64,000 nucleotides of DNA from Candidatus Gastranaerophilales bacterium (GTDB lineage: Bacteria; Cyanobacteriota; Vampirovibrionia; Gastranaerophilales; Gastranaerophilaceae), in the NCBI GenBank assembly GCA_944326485.1, contig CALVED010000002.1, forward strand, positions 248,001 to 312,000, in the 5' to 3' direction. Below, piece by piece: positions 36,905 to 45,374 of this stretch. Both the position numbers and the translations under genes were made by a program. How positions within the stretch are numbered: the first letter of the stretch is position 1; each line of letters begins with the position of its first letter. A model generated the notes under the pieces. The model had not been told where the DNA came from. It saw only the letters and a program-made list of their open reading frames with translations, and did no database searches.

Positions 36905-37590
36905 TAGGTGGTTTAAAAAAAACATCTTTAATTGATTATCCAGATAAAATAAGTACTATTGTTTTTACGACAGGTTGTAATTTTAGATGCGGATATTGCC
37001 ACAATGCAGGATTGGTAAGTGGAAAATCAAAGAATGAAGTCTGTTCTACAGATTCATTCTTTGATTTTTTAAAAAAAAGAGTTGGTAAATTAGATGCAGT
37101 TGTTATATCAGGTGGTGAAGCTACTTTGCAGCCTGATTTGATTGAATTTGTAAAACGTATAAAAGACTTTGGTTATCTGGTTAAATTAGATACGAATGGA
37201 TATAAGCCTGAGATTATTTACAGGTTATTAGAAAATTCTTTGGTTGATTATATTGCTATGGATATAAAAGCTCCATTAGATAAGTATGCGTTCATAACAA
37301 ATGTAGATATTGATGTTGTAAAAATTAAAGAAAGTATTAATTTGATAATGTCTTCTTATATTGACTATGAATTTAGAACCACTGTATTAAAAAAACAGCT
37401 TGATTATATTGATTTTAATAAAATTGCAAAATTGATAAAAGGAGCTAAGAAATATTTTCTTCAAAAATTTGTTGTTCAATCTGAGATATTGGATGAGTCT
37501 TTGAACAAAGAAGAAACATATACAGATGAAGAATTTAAAAAAATAAAAGAAATGTTGCAACAATTTATTAATGTTGTTGAAGTAAGATAA
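36892..37590 (+). CDS. nrdG: Anaerobic ribonucleotide reductase activating protein (radical SAM)
   Basis: Uses a [4Fe-4S] cluster and S-adenosylmethionine to generate the glycyl radical on NrdD. The 232-residue product has the cluster motif C-x3-C-x2-C in TGCNFRCGYCHNAG (about 27-40) and the SAM-binding VISGGEATLQPDL. GAAAGG 5 nt upstream supports ATG 36892; an in-frame GTG at 36886 lies within that Shine-Dalgarno. It overlaps nrdD by 13 bp, a typical translational coupling. It ends 6 bp from the convergent ATPase gene with no recognisable terminator between them. This is the longer form of NrdG (232 vs about 155 residues in E. coli), resembling pflA-like activases. Confidence 0.93.
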   Translation: MQFVIGGLKKTSLIDYPDKISTIVFTTGCNFRCGYCHNAGLVSGKSKNEVCSTDSFFDFLKKRVGKLDAVVISGGEATLQPDLIEFVKRIKDFGYLVKLDTNGYKPEIIYRLLENSLVDYIAMDIKAPLDKYAFITNVDIDVVKIKESINLIMSSYIDYEFRTTVLKKQLDYIDFNKIAKLIKGAKKYFLQKFVVQSEILDESLNKEETYTDEEFKKIKEMLQQFINVVEVR

Positions 37591-37596
37591 AATTTC

Positions 37597-40500
37597 TTAT
37601 CTTTCTATAGAGTTGAGTTGACAAAATGTTTTAAAAGAAGATCGTTCTTTAGATGCTTTTTCAATTAGTGGACTTATTTTTAAATCTTTAGCAATAAAAA
37701 TAGCTTTATTGTACATGTCATTAGTAAGCTTTATGTAATCTTCATTAAATGTTTGTTTTGTATTCATATATTCTTCCATATATTTGCCATAATCAATATA
37801 TAAATCGACAAGTTGATATTTTAGATTGTATTGTTTCGCAAGCATAATAGCTTTTTCAAGGTACATTTTAACTGCAATTAAATCACCTTTTAATAAATAT
37901 ATTTCGGCTATAAATTGTTGGAAGTATATAATAAAGAAGAAATTATTTATTTTAGGGCTCTGGGCTATTTCTAGTGCTTTAGTTGCCGTATTAAGAGCTT
38001 TATCTATATCACCCATATCTATACTTATTTTAACGATTAATGCCCAAGAAAGAAGTGCTCCAATTGCAACTTTCTCTTTTGCAAAATATGTTATTTCTTC
38101 ATTGAAAATTGTTAGAGCTTTCGCTGTATTTCCTTCTTCTTTTAAAATATAACCTAATATTAACTTTATAATATTTTTCATAAAGTGTTCATTGATATTA
38201 TTTGTAAATGCAGCAAGCTCAAATAAATCTGCCTTTATATCATCATTTTGTTTTGTCAAAATTCTGTTAATTATGTTAATTAGGTTCCATTCCGATAATA
38301 AAGATGGAGACATTGATGATGTTTTATACCTTTGCATGATACTTGTTAATATTTCATTAGAGGTATTAATATTACCATAAGAGGTATTTGCAAATGCTTC
38401 TATTAAATCGGTTTGAGTTATATAATAAGCAGTTTTGTAATTATATTGTGATAAAAAGTCTTTGATTGCAGTTGTAATAGAAAATACTTCATTATTACCT
38501 TGAAGTACAAAAGCTTTTGCAAGTACAGTATTAGATAATATCCAAGCATCAATTAAAATATTTTTATAACTTGTATCAACTTGTTTTGATGAAAGCTCCT
38601 TATTAATTTCAGGAAGTATTTCTTCTTGAATGATATTAATAATTTGTTCACTATTTCCAATATTTAACAAGGCTTTAAGTTTTCTTGTTTTTATCAATGC
38701 TAAATCACAATCTGATACTTTATTCCCTTCAGGAGGAATACTTGCAATAATAGCATCTACAGCTTCAGCTGCACCAAAGTAATTACCTGTTAAATAACAA
38801 CTGTTAATAAAGTATCCTGATACGTCAATTATTTTATTTATGTTATTTGCTTTTATTTCTGAGTCTAGTACATTTGCAAGATAAGTTATTGCTTCTGTTG
38901 GAGATTTTATGCTTAAAAGTTTTCCTATTTGTTCATATATAATAGAACGAATGATTTCCGCATCTTTTATTGATTGTTCTTCTAATATTTTTAAACATTG
39001 TTTTTGTGCTATAACATATAAATTTGTATCACCAAGCTTGGCTGTTATTTCAGAAGTGTCTTTCCAGATATTAAATTCTTCTTGCTTATTTAATGCTGCT
39101 GCACAAGATATTAGTTTTTGTATGTTGCTTGAAAGAATTAGAGGTTTTAAAGTTGCATATAATCGTTCAGAATTTTCCTTAAAAAGGAGATCATTTTTTG
39201 CTTCTTGGTATATTAATTTCCATATAGTTAAACTTTTGAATTCACAAGTAAAATTATCTACAGGAGATATAAAAAGTTCTTGTTTAAGAAAATCTATTAT
39301 TTTTTCAGCCTTTTTTACAGGCATGTCTACAGATAAACATAAAATATTTGTTGCGAACCTATATCCCATAATAGCAGCCATAAAAAGAATATTTTTTGTA
39401 CTTGGTGCTAATGCATTTATTCTTAATTTTATTAATTCTTCTAATGATTTTGGTTCATTTTCATATCTGTTATTTTCATCTATATATATTTCATTATCTT
39501 TTATACTAATATAATTTATGTCAAATAAAAATGCTATTTCTTGTTCCATTCTTATTGCATTACCTTCTGTTCTTTTTATGATTTCATCTAAATAGTTAGA
39601 AGGCATAATTTCTTCTATGTTCAAGGAAATAGATCTATTTACTGCATCTATTAATTCATTCCTATTAAATTTTTTAAGACAAATTGTTTCGAATATATTC
39701 TCATCAACCACTGTAATGTCAAAATAACTTTGTATAGATTTATTCTCTTGATAGGCAACAAATAATTTTAATCTGTTATTAAAAAACTTACTTTCCATTA
39801 AATGCATAATAAAATCATATGAAGCACCATCTAATAATTCAAAATTATCAATCGTAATTATTAAATTAGAATTTAATAGGAATGATTTGATAACTTTTTC
39901 TAGTACAGAAAACAATTGTTGTTTATTTTCCAGAATATTTTCAAATGAATCTTTTTCTACAGGATAAAAAATATTCAAAAACAGCAAGAGTTCATGCTCT
40001 TTCAAAAAATTAAAAACATTTGCAAAAGAACTTTTTTTAAAGTCTTTTATAAAAGTATCTTTACTGTTTATAAATGGTGGAAAGCCCATCATTCGAAGAA
40101 ATGCATCTTGGAAAAATCCAAAACTTGTTATTTGAGATAAAGGTGTACAATTTCCATATAAAGAAATATATTTTTCATTTTCTAATAGTGTAGAAACTTG
40201 TTTTAATACAGCTGTTTTTCCACAACCTTCGGGGCCGTTTATAGCAATAACATGTTTATTTATTGAATTTTTTATTGTAAAAACAGCTTTTTTTACAGCA
40301 TCTTGTTGTACTGTTATATCTTGATAATTAAATCCTTTTTCAGAATCAAAATCCTGTTCGTTATTTTGATCATACTGTTCTTCATTTTCATTATTAAGGC
40401 TTTCTTGAACATCAATATCAACAAATTCCTCTATTGGTTGTATATCAATTTCGTCTTCAAGAAAATCATTATTTTTTTGTTTATTATTGTTTATTATTGA

Positions 40501-41247
40501 ATAGTCTTGATTATTATCGTTATTGCTTGTTTCATCTGATAAATTTATTTCTTTATTTTGAACAGCAGTTTTTTCTTTTGTATCATCTTCCGTGGACAAG
40601 ACTTTTTCGTTATTGTTATTATCCGGAATTGTATTGATATTATCTTCTAATATTTCTTCTTGTATTTGTGAAGAATTATTTTCTGATGTTTTATTTTCTA
40701 TTTTTTCTTGAGATTCTTGTGTGAATTCTTTTCCTTCTTTATCTTGGTTGTCGTTGCATTCTTGTTGATTATTTTTTTCATTTAATTCTTTTGTTTCTTC
40801 ATGTTCGTCTATATCAAGGGTAGAATCTGTTTCTTCTATACTATTAAGGAAATGGTTGTTTTGTTCGCTATAATCCTGTGGATTTATTTCTTTTTCACAA
40901 GAAGGTATATCTTCTTTTTGATGTAGTGGGTTTACAATATTGCAATCTTGAGAAGAATCATTGTTTATTTCAGTACAGCTTATAGGTCTTACAATTTCTA
41001 ATTCAGTATTTGTAACTTGATTATTTAGAGGAGTCTTACATTTTCTGCATTCTTTAGCAGAATATATATTGGAGCATTTACAGTTCGGACAAGTTTTAAT
41101 TAGTTCATAACCGCAATTTTTACAATATTTTGTCCCAAAAACATTAAGTGTTTTACACTCCGGACAAATCATGTTTACTTTTATTCCACAATTACTACAT
41201 CTGATTGCATTATCAGGTAAAGAAGCTCCGCATTTACGACAAATCAT
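37597..41247 (-). CDS. Triple zinc-ribbon / P-loop ATPase / TPR protein, third gene of sigma-factor operon
   Basis: A large (1,216-residue) regulatory-type protein. Residues 1-75 hold three zinc ribbons in tandem (C3-x2-C6 with C17-x2-C20, C28/C31 with C42/C45, C53/C56 with C67/C70). Residues about 80-315 form an acidic, Asn/Gln/Glu-rich linker expected to be disordered. An AAA/STAND-like ATPase follows: Walker A INGPEGCGKTAVLKQ (about 336-344), Walker B LIITIDNFELL (about 463), and a winged-helix-like region to about 650. The rest is a helical array of TPR-like repeats to the C-terminus. The layout resembles signal-transduction ATPases of the MalT or cyclase-associated type but lacks an output enzyme domain. 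It is cytosolic. It begins 10 bp after the sigma-factor gene, so they are one operon. The function is not known. Confidence 0.82.
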   Translation of the reverse strand: MICRKCGASLPDNAIRCSNCGIKVNMICPECKTLNVFGTKYCKNCGYELIKTCPNCKCSNIYSAKECRKCKTPLNNQVTNTELEIVRPISCTEINNDSSQDCNIVNPLHQKEDIPSCEKEINPQDYSEQNNHFLNSIEETDSTLDIDEHEETKELNEKNNQQECNDNQDKEGKEFTQESQEKIENKTSENNSSQIQEEILEDNINTIPDNNNNEKVLSTEDDTKEKTAVQNKEINLSDETSNNDNNQDYSIINNNKQKNNDFLEDEIDIQPIEEFVDIDVQESLNNENEEQYDQNNEQDFDSEKGFNYQDITVQQDAVKKAVFTIKNSINKHVIAINGPEGCGKTAVLKQVSTLLENEKYISLYGNCTPLSQITSFGFFQDAFLRMMGFPPFINSKDTFIKDFKKSSFANVFNFLKEHELLLFLNIFYPVEKDSFENILENKQQLFSVLEKVIKSFLLNSNLIITIDNFELLDGASYDFIMHLMESKFFNNRLKLFVAYQENKSIQSYFDITVVDENIFETICLKKFNRNELIDAVNRSISLNIEEIMPSNYLDEIIKRTEGNAIRMEQEIAFLFDINYISIKDNEIYIDENNRYENEPKSLEELIKLRINALAPSTKNILFMAAIMGYRFATNILCLSVDMPVKKAEKIIDFLKQELFISPVDNFTCEFKSLTIWKLIYQEAKNDLLFKENSERLYATLKPLILSSNIQKLISCAAALNKQEEFNIWKDTSEITAKLGDTNLYVIAQKQCLKILEEQSIKDAEIIRSIIYEQIGKLLSIKSPTEAITYLANVLDSEIKANNINKIIDVSGYFINSCYLTGNYFGAAEAVDAIIASIPPEGNKVSDCDLALIKTRKLKALLNIGNSEQIINIIQEEILPEINKELSSKQVDTSYKNILIDAWILSNTVLAKAFVLQGNNEVFSITTAIKDFLSQYNYKTAYYITQTDLIEAFANTSYGNINTSNEILTSIMQRYKTSSMSPSLLSEWNLINIINRILTKQNDDIKADLFELAAFTNNINEHFMKNIIKLILGYILKEEGNTAKALTIFNEEITYFAKEKVAIGALLSWALIVKISIDMGDIDKALNTATKALEIAQSPKINNFFFIIYFQQFIAEIYLLKGDLIAVKMYLEKAIMLAKQYNLKYQLVDLYIDYGKYMEEYMNTKQTFNEDYIKLTNDMYNKAIFIAKDLKISPLIEKASKERSSFKTFCQLNSIER

Positions 41248-41256
41248 GATTCAAAC

Positions 41257-41841
41257 CTAACTTTTGCTGTTATCGAGAAAATTACTTATTAATTTAGATA
41301 ATTGCATAAGCCTTTTACTGATTTCAGATTGTGATAAATTTAAAGATTTGGAAATTTCACTTTGTTTAAGCCCTTTTACATATCTTAAATAAAAAATGTC
41401 TAAAAAAGCCTGAGATGGCAATTCTTTATGTATAATACAAACGGCATCTGCAATTCTTTGAAGGCAATCTTTTGTAATAAGTATTTCTTCTGCACTATCT
41501 TTGGGATCAGGAAAGTCTAAAATAAAATTAGGATCAACTGCTTGTGCTTTTTCTGTTCCAACTGCAAGATTGGATACTGTAACTTCTTTTGTTGGTATGT
41601 ATCCTTCAGATGTTCTTCTTATTCTCCCTGAATTTTTTAGAACGCATAATATTGAGGTATGGACTACTTTTGTAACATAATTTTCGATTTTTTGAATATT
41701 AGAAGAAGAATTGAACATCATATATGATTTTTGAAATGCTTCACTACAAAAATCTTCAAATAAGTCTTCATTTCCTTTGAAGTTCTTGTTAGATTTTACT
41801 ATTTTTTCTATTAAAGATCTTTGTTCTTCAACTAAAAGCAC
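41257..41841 (-). CDS. Sigma-70-like (ECF-type) RNA polymerase sigma factor
   Basis: The 194-residue product has two helical domains joined by a linker. The N-terminal part (about 8-65, EDLFEDFCSEAFQKSYMMF) fits a diverged region 2, and the C-terminal part has a clear region 4 helix-turn-helix (about 140-185: FYLRYVKGLKQSEISKSLNLSQSEISKRL). The middle linker (about 80-125) is long for an ECF factor. The start is GTG 41841; the Shine-Dalgarno is weak, and translation may couple to the upstream gene, whose stop is 48 bp away. It lies between a ZAS-type transmembrane anti-sigma candidate and a zinc-ribbon ATPase. In Cyanobacteria, DUF1822 genes are often next to sigma factors of this sort (recalled, not checked). 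A non-sigma HTH regulator is the alternative. Confidence 0.75.
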   Translation of the reverse strand: MLLVEEQRSLIEKIVKSNKNFKGNEDLFEDFCSEAFQKSYMMFNSSSNIQKIENYVTKVVHTSILCVLKNSGRIRRTSEGYIPTKEVTVSNLAVGTEKAQAVDPNFILDFPDPKDSAEEILITKDCLQRIADAVCIIHKELPSQAFLDIFYLRYVKGLKQSEISKSLNLSQSEISKRLMQLSKLISNFLDNSKS

Positions 41842-41889
41842 AAGTATAATTCTCTAATCTCGCATACCCATACAATATAATAACACAAA

Positions 41890-44469
41890 TTACAATTTTA
41901 TTACTACTTGTAAGAAATATTTATCCGCTTTTTGCTCGCTATCATTGAGAATAGTGGTTTTTTGAGATTCAACTGTTTCTTTAATACTTTGTAACACAAT
42001 GTTATCAATTTCGTTTGAACCGCTTGAAGTTGATACTAATGTTTTCAATAAATTACCATTATTATCTATTGCTATTTTAACCGCAACTGAATTATTTGTA
42101 GGAATATCTGTAGTATCAAGTATATTTTTCCTTAAATTCAGTTTTAAAATGTTATCTAAATTTTGCAGGTAATTTTTAAATATTTTATCAGTAAATAAGC
42201 TTGGTGCACACATCCAATTTACTCCTCTGATAGAAACATTATTTATTCCATTAGAAAAAGCATTCGACATAACTTTATTAATGTCACCAGTTGGTTTATT
42301 ATTGGTTAATAAATCTTTTTCCGTTAGAGGTTTTGCTTCATTAATATTATTGTTTGTTACTGCAGGAATATTAATATTTTCTGTTTCCGGAGTATCAATA
42401 ATTCCTGGTGGAGGTATTAAATCATTATTTGTTGGAATGTTATTATTAACATTATTTTCTGCTGCAATTAAATCATTAGTAGTTGGCTCGTTTGTTTCAG
42501 GTTGCTCGAACATGTCATTTGTTGTGTTTGCGTCTGGTATTTCAGTTTGGCTTGCAGAATTTGTATTGCTAGTATGTGTGGCAGCATTAATATATTTCAT
42601 GGCAAATAATGCTCCACCAGATGCAATAATGAATATTAATATAAATAATCCTGCTATTAATCCTTTTTTTGATGTTTTTTTGTTTTGTTCAATACCGTCA
42701 TTTTCTGATTCATCCTCTTCATATTCATCATCTTCAGGATCCAATAGTTCATCATCATCTTCTTTAAATGTATCTTCATCAGAGAATAGAGGATCATCTT
42801 CGAGTTTTTCATCAAAATCTTGTATTTCCTCTTCATCTTCCGCATCATTTTCAAAATTATTGTTCTGATTTAATTGAGTTATGTTGTTTGGACTGTCTAC
42901 AATAGATTTACTGATTGTAGAATTAGTATTTGTAACCTCATCTATTTCATTTTCTTTTTCATCTTTTATATCTTCAATTTCTTCGATGTTTGATATATCT
43001 TTTGTATTCTCTATATTCTCTGAAATATCATCAGGTTCAGAAATATTTTGTTCCGTATCAATTATAGTCTTATCTTTTGCTTCGTTTTCTGTTTTTGATT
43101 CTATATTTGAATCTGATACATTTGTTATATATGAATATATTGGTTCTCCAAATTCATCATAATCTACAATTACTTTTTCTACTTTATCTTCTTCTTTTTT
43201 ATCTTCAATAATTGTAGGTTCTTCTGTAATAATTTCTGGTATAGAATCTTTTATTGGTTCTATTTCGGTAGTTTTGTCTTCTTCTATGAAAACTAAGTCG
43301 GGTTTTTTATTTATATCTAAGAAATTTTCTTCAATTAAATTTAATTCTTCTTCTGAAAAGCTTTCAGTTTTTGGATTATCTTCAATAATCATTTCAAGAT
43401 CTTCTGTATTATTGCCTAAATCTAAAAGATTAGAACTTGAATCTTCATCTAAAATATCTAAATCTTCCTGTTCTATAATATCTTTAGGAGAAATAGAATC
43501 TATAATTGATTTTTCTTTTGTGTTTTCTTCTATTGGTTTCGTTTCTTCATCTATATTAAATAATTCATCCAATATATCAGAAACAGTTTCTTCTTGTTCT
43601 TTTGAGCTTTCATCAATTATTTCTTCTTCTTTGTTTTCTTCAATTCCTGTATTTGGAGAATCATTTATTTCATCTTTATTTTCGAAATAAATTGTTTCTT
43701 CTTTATCTTTATATTTTGAAGAATCAATCGCCTGAGCTCCTACTATGTTAAGTGTTTGATCTTCAAGAAGTTCCGGATATTTGCTCAAATTGCAGCTAAC
43801 CATTTCAAAACCTGTAAAACAGCAGAATTCTGTACGGCATTCACAGCATTCAAATAAGTGTTTTAAGATTTTGTTTTTGGTACTTCTATCAATTTCATTA
43901 TCCATTAAGCTTAAATAAGATTCTTTAAATAGATTATGATCTTCTTCTTTAAAGTTTATTATTTTTTTTGATTTGACTTTATTTAAAAATTCTTCATAGC
44001 TTATTAAATTGCTGTTTGAAACGCTATAATAGTGGTAATCGAATCCTTCTTTTGGCATTGTTTCAGTATCAGCAAATCCTATTAATTCTGCACTGGTTAA
44101 TTTTTTATCTACTTTTATTACTGCATAAAAATCAGGTACTATATCGGTATCGAAGTGGATTTTTGGAACGAGAAATGCGTTTCCGTCTGTAATTATACGA
44201 ACATCAATATGCCAATTATTTACATATAAGTCTGAAATTTCATACTGTTCATTTAGTAGTGGATTCCTAAATATTGTCATTGATTTTTGTATGTCATAAT
44301 CAGTTTTTTCAAGGAGATTAATTAATGCATATAATGCAGCAATAGATGCATATGCTCTTTTCCTTTGAAAATTGTCAGATAAAAGTGATGAGTATATTTT
44401 TGCATAACTATGTGCTTTTTCATCTATTTGTAATTTAATTATGTCTGTAGGTGTCATATTTTTCTCCAA
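41890..44469 (-). CDS. DUF1822-like transmembrane anti-sigma candidate with TonB-like C-terminal domain
   Basis: The 859-residue product has, in order: a DUF1822-like N-terminal domain (about 30-140, with AALYALINLLEK, a D-V-R strand and ELIGFADTE); a zinc-binding anti-sigma motif H204-x3-C208-x2-C211 in KHLFECCECRTEF; a very acidic disordered linker (about 245-600); one membrane helix (about 605-627, GLIAGLFILIFIIASGGALF); an Asn/Thr/Pro-rich periplasmic stretch; and a TonB C-terminal-like domain (about 755-859, VAVKIAIDNNGNLLKTLVSTSSGSNEID). The predicted topology is N-in, C-out. The small sigma factor is encoded immediately downstream, so holding and releasing that factor in response to an envelope signal is the simplest reading. 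GGAG precedes the ATG. Function is inference; the motifs are directly visible. Confidence 0.8.
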   Translation of the reverse strand: MEKNMTPTDIIKLQIDEKAHSYAKIYSSLLSDNFQRKRAYASIAALYALINLLEKTDYDIQKSMTIFRNPLLNEQYEISDLYVNNWHIDVRIITDGNAFLVPKIHFDTDIVPDFYAVIKVDKKLTSAELIGFADTETMPKEGFDYHYYSVSNSNLISYEEFLNKVKSKKIINFKEEDHNLFKESYLSLMDNEIDRSTKNKILKHLFECCECRTEFCCFTGFEMVSCNLSKYPELLEDQTLNIVGAQAIDSSKYKDKEETIYFENKDEINDSPNTGIEENKEEEIIDESSKEQEETVSDILDELFNIDEETKPIEENTKEKSIIDSISPKDIIEQEDLDILDEDSSSNLLDLGNNTEDLEMIIEDNPKTESFSEEELNLIEENFLDINKKPDLVFIEEDKTTEIEPIKDSIPEIITEEPTIIEDKKEEDKVEKVIVDYDEFGEPIYSYITNVSDSNIESKTENEAKDKTIIDTEQNISEPDDISENIENTKDISNIEEIEDIKDEKENEIDEVTNTNSTISKSIVDSPNNITQLNQNNNFENDAEDEEEIQDFDEKLEDDPLFSDEDTFKEDDDELLDPEDDEYEEDESENDGIEQNKKTSKKGLIAGLFILIFIIASGGALFAMKYINAATHTSNTNSASQTEIPDANTTNDMFEQPETNEPTTNDLIAAENNVNNNIPTNNDLIPPPGIIDTPETENINIPAVTNNNINEAKPLTEKDLLTNNKPTGDINKVMSNAFSNGINNVSIRGVNWMCAPSLFTDKIFKNYLQNLDNILKLNLRKNILDTTDIPTNNSVAVKIAIDNNGNLLKTLVSTSSGSNEIDNIVLQSIKETVESQKTTILNDSEQKADKYFLQVVIKL

Positions 44470-44587
44470 ACTTATACCTAGTATCCACTTAAATAAAACT
44501 TTCTATTTATATAGATAGCAGATTAAAAAAAAATATTCCAATTTAAATAAAAATACTATAAATAGATGAGTAAAGTATTTATTTATC

Positions 44588-44621
44588 CGAGAAAAATTTG
44601 TAATAAGCATTAATAATGAAT
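44588..44621 (+). repeat. Weak relative of the dispersed intergenic repeat (copy H)
   Basis: CGAGAAAAATTTGTAATAAGC matches the 5' part of the family, but the GAAAGTGTGA half is lost. It is the only candidate not downstream of a plus-strand gene, so membership is doubtful. Confidence 0.3.
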
Positions 44622-44670
44622 TATTTGGGGACATATTAAATAAAGTGAACTTTTTTTCTTTAACTTAATA

Positions 44671-44679
44671 TGTTATAAT
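44671..44679 (+). promoter_or_regulatory. Extended -10 promoter
   Basis: TGTTATAAT (TG-N-TATAAT) precedes the gene at 44798. It gives a leader of about 110 nt with a strong Shine-Dalgarno. Confidence 0.55.
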
Positions 44680-44797
44680 AAAGAAGTCTCGATGTGTTTT
44701 TTTATGAAATGTAACAAAATATTAAGCAAAAAGGATTAAAAGAACAATTTTTTATAATCATAGGTTTTATGAATTTACCAAAGTGAAGGAGGTAATT

Positions 44798-45166
44798 ATG
44801 ATTAGTTCGGTAAGTTTTGCAAGTGCTCAAACAGGTGCAACAAGTTTTGAGGATAAAATAAAGCAACCACAAGCATACGTAACAAAAGAAGCACCACAAG
44901 CTGCAACAAAGATTAACGGTAAAGAAAAAAAGGGTAGTGCAGGCAAAACAGCTGCGAAACTGGCAATTGCCGCAGTCGCTATAGCTGCTGTATTAGCAGG
45001 TGTTTCTAAAAAAGGTATATTAAAAGTAAATCCTGATGGAAATAAAACTTTAAATGCTATTAAAACAGGAATAAATACTGCCGGAAATTGGATTTTTGAA
45101 AAAGCAGTATCTCTAAAAGACAAGGTATTACCAAAAGCCCAAGAACATATTGATGATTTGGCCTAA
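44798..45166 (+). CDS. Small membrane protein, paralogue of the next gene
   Basis: Not recognised. The 122-residue product has a Ser/Thr/Gln-rich head (MISSVSFASAQTGATSFEDK), a lysine-rich stretch, and one alanine-rich hydrophobic helix (about 52-71, AAKLAIAAVAIAAVLAGV). It continues with SKKGILKVNPDG and an amphipathic C-terminal half. AAGGAGGT 5 nt before ATG 44798 fixes the start; an in-frame GTG at 44783 lies just ahead of that Shine-Dalgarno. The block from the hydrophobic helix through KKG.L...G is shared with the gene at 45375. It has its own promoter and terminator. The overall plan (polar head, one hydrophobic segment, helical tail) resembles the MKIN/FKG proteins, though the head differs. 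Confidence 0.75.
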   Translation: MISSVSFASAQTGATSFEDKIKQPQAYVTKEAPQAATKINGKEKKGSAGKTAAKLAIAAVAIAAVLAGVSKKGILKVNPDGNKTLNAIKTGINTAGNWIFEKAVSLKDKVLPKAQEHIDDLA

Positions 45167-45189
45167 TTAAATTAATGAATAATTACCTC

Positions 45190-45221
45190 AAAAGACAGGA
45201 ACATTTTAGTTCCTGTCTTTT
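45190..45221 (+). terminator. Strong rho-independent terminator
   Basis: AAAAGACAGGAAC (45190-45202) pairs perfectly with GTTCCTGTCTTTT (45209-45221) around ATTTTA; it ends the transcript of the gene at 44798. Confidence 0.9.
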
Positions 45222-45374
45222 AAATTTGTTACATATCTCTATAAAATATACATTTAATTTGTTATTTGTACTAAAATAATTGTAAAGTTTATGTAACATG
45301 ATTAATTGAAAATAACAATTTTTATTTTTATGAGTGTTATATAAACAGAAAGTAATTTTAGGAGTAAATATAAA

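Larger units (their letters stand above)
44470..44797. other. Divergent intergenic region, 328 bp
   Basis: Separates the anti-sigma operon (minus) from a small membrane-protein gene (plus). It contains a 10-bp inverted repeat TCTATTTATA/TATAAATAGA (44502-44511 with 44557-44566), a weak relative of the dispersed repeat (44588-44621), and an extended -10 promoter for the plus-strand gene (44671-44679). No RNA gene is recognisable. Confidence 0.6.

Noticed and set aside
38909-39514. Plus-strand open frame of 201 codons opposite the ATPase gene
   Set aside because: Antisense shadow; composition is unlike real proteins here and there is no start signal.
42281-42868. Plus-strand open frame of 195 codons opposite the anti-sigma gene
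   Set aside because: It is an antisense shadow of the acidic, repetitive linker (Ser-rich on the reverse strand), without a Shine-Dalgarno or recognisable domain.
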